From Flavimaricola sp. (lineage in GTDB: Bacteria; Pseudomonadota; Alphaproteobacteria; Rhodobacterales; Rhodobacteraceae): 6,138 nucleotides of DNA. The notes under the pieces are model-generated. The model worked only from the letters and a program-made list of their open reading frames with translations. It was not told the origin of the DNA and did not search any database. The translations under genes and the position numbers were made by a program. Below are positions 5,702 through 6,138 of the stretch, one piece after another. The stretch's first letter is position 1; each line of letters starts with the position of its first letter. Location of the stretch: the NCBI GenBank assembly GCA_023300365.1, contig JALZWD010000225.1, positions 1 through 6,138 of the forward strand, written 5' to 3'.

Positions 5702-6138
5702 TTGGGCAACGCGAGAAATGTCGCATTTTGGGTAGTGCTATTCCTTTTGGTTCTGGCATTGTTTAATCTTGTAACCGGCACGCAATCAGGGATGCAAAAT
5801 GCGCCGCGTCCGTATTCGGAATTTGTGAACGCTGTTGAATCGGGGTCGGTTGTGCGCGCCGAGATTGACGGCGAGCAGGTACGGTTTGTCGGGACCGACA
5901 ATCGCAATTACGTAACGATCAAGCCCGCGGATGCGGAAGTGACCTCGCTTTTGATCGCCAACGAGGTGCCGGTGACGGCCCAAAGCCAAGAGCAATCGGG
6001 GCTTGCCTCGTTCCTCCTGAGCATTCTGCCGTTCCTTTTGCTGATTGGTGTGTGGATTTATTTCATGAACCGTATGCAGGGCGGCGGCCGTGGCGGGGCG
6101 ATGGGCTTTGGCAAATCCAAGGCCAAGATGCTGACCGA
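5702..6138 (+). CDS. ftsH: FtsH, ATP-dependent membrane zinc metalloprotease (N-terminal part; continues beyond window)
   Basis: FtsH is a hexameric AAA+ protease of the inner membrane that removes misassembled membrane proteins and short-lived regulators. Only the first 145 codons are present; the ATPase and HEXXH protease domains lie past the window edge. The start is TTG 5702, supported by AGGAGA just upstream and by the product beginning MGNARNVAFW, matching rhodobacterial FtsH N-termini from memory. Membrane segment 1 covers about 8-24 and segment 2 about 102-122 (ILPFLLLIGVWIYF). Between them is the small periplasmic FtsH_ext-type domain, with YSEFVNAVESGSV (38-50) and DGEQVRF (56-62). 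The Gly-rich MQGGGRGGAMGFGKSKAK linker (125-142) leads to the ATPase domain. The gene is 84 bases after tilS and probably has its own promoter. Confidence 0.95.
   Translation, partial: MGNARNVAFWVVLFLLVLALFNLVTGTQSGMQNAPRPYSEFVNAVESGSVVRAEIDGEQVRFVGTDNRNYVTIKPADAEVTSLLIANEVPVTAQSQEQSGLASFLLSILPFLLLIGVWIYFMNRMQGGGRGGAMGFGKSKAKMLT

Overview
The window is a stretch of the Tol-Pal cell-envelope locus of an alphaproteobacterium, most likely a member of the Rhodobacterales/Rhodobacteraceae. The lineage call is inference. It rests on the GC-rich coding style, the gene order tolA - tolB - pal - cpoB - tilS - ftsH all on the plus strand, and an FtsH N-terminus (starting MGNARN, with IYFMNRMQGGGRGG after the second membrane segment) that looks like the rhodobacterial version. 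No mobile element, CRISPR array, tRNA or rRNA is visible.

Layout. Positions 2-1129 hold the 3' part of tolA; its true start lies upstream of the window, where tolQ and tolR would be expected. A small secreted protein (1129-1515) follows with a TAATG stop/start overlap and is recognisably a second, free-standing copy of the TolA C-terminal domain. After a 110-base gap come tolB (1626-2951), pal (3030-3566), cpoB/ybgF (3573-4394) and tilS (4385-5617, overlapping cpoB by 10 bases). The window ends 145 codons into ftsH, which starts at 5702 with TTG.

How the genes work together. TolA is the inner-membrane, energy-coupled arm that reaches across the periplasm. TolB is the periplasmic beta-propeller, Pal is the outer-membrane lipoprotein that binds peptidoglycan, and CpoB is the periplasmic coiled-coil/TPR partner. 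Together they drive outer-membrane constriction at division. TilS (tRNA-Ile2 lysidine synthase) and FtsH (membrane AAA+ protease) are housekeeping genes commonly found downstream of this cluster in alphaproteobacteria.

Most of the window is a conserved, well-understood locus. The most unusual feature is the extra TolA-domain-III-like periplasmic protein coupled to tolA. Smaller points are the lysine-free Pro/Ala/Glu linker of TolA with tandem repeats, a candidate extended -10 promoter before pal, and a candidate heat-shock-like promoter plus leader hairpin before a TTG-started ftsH.
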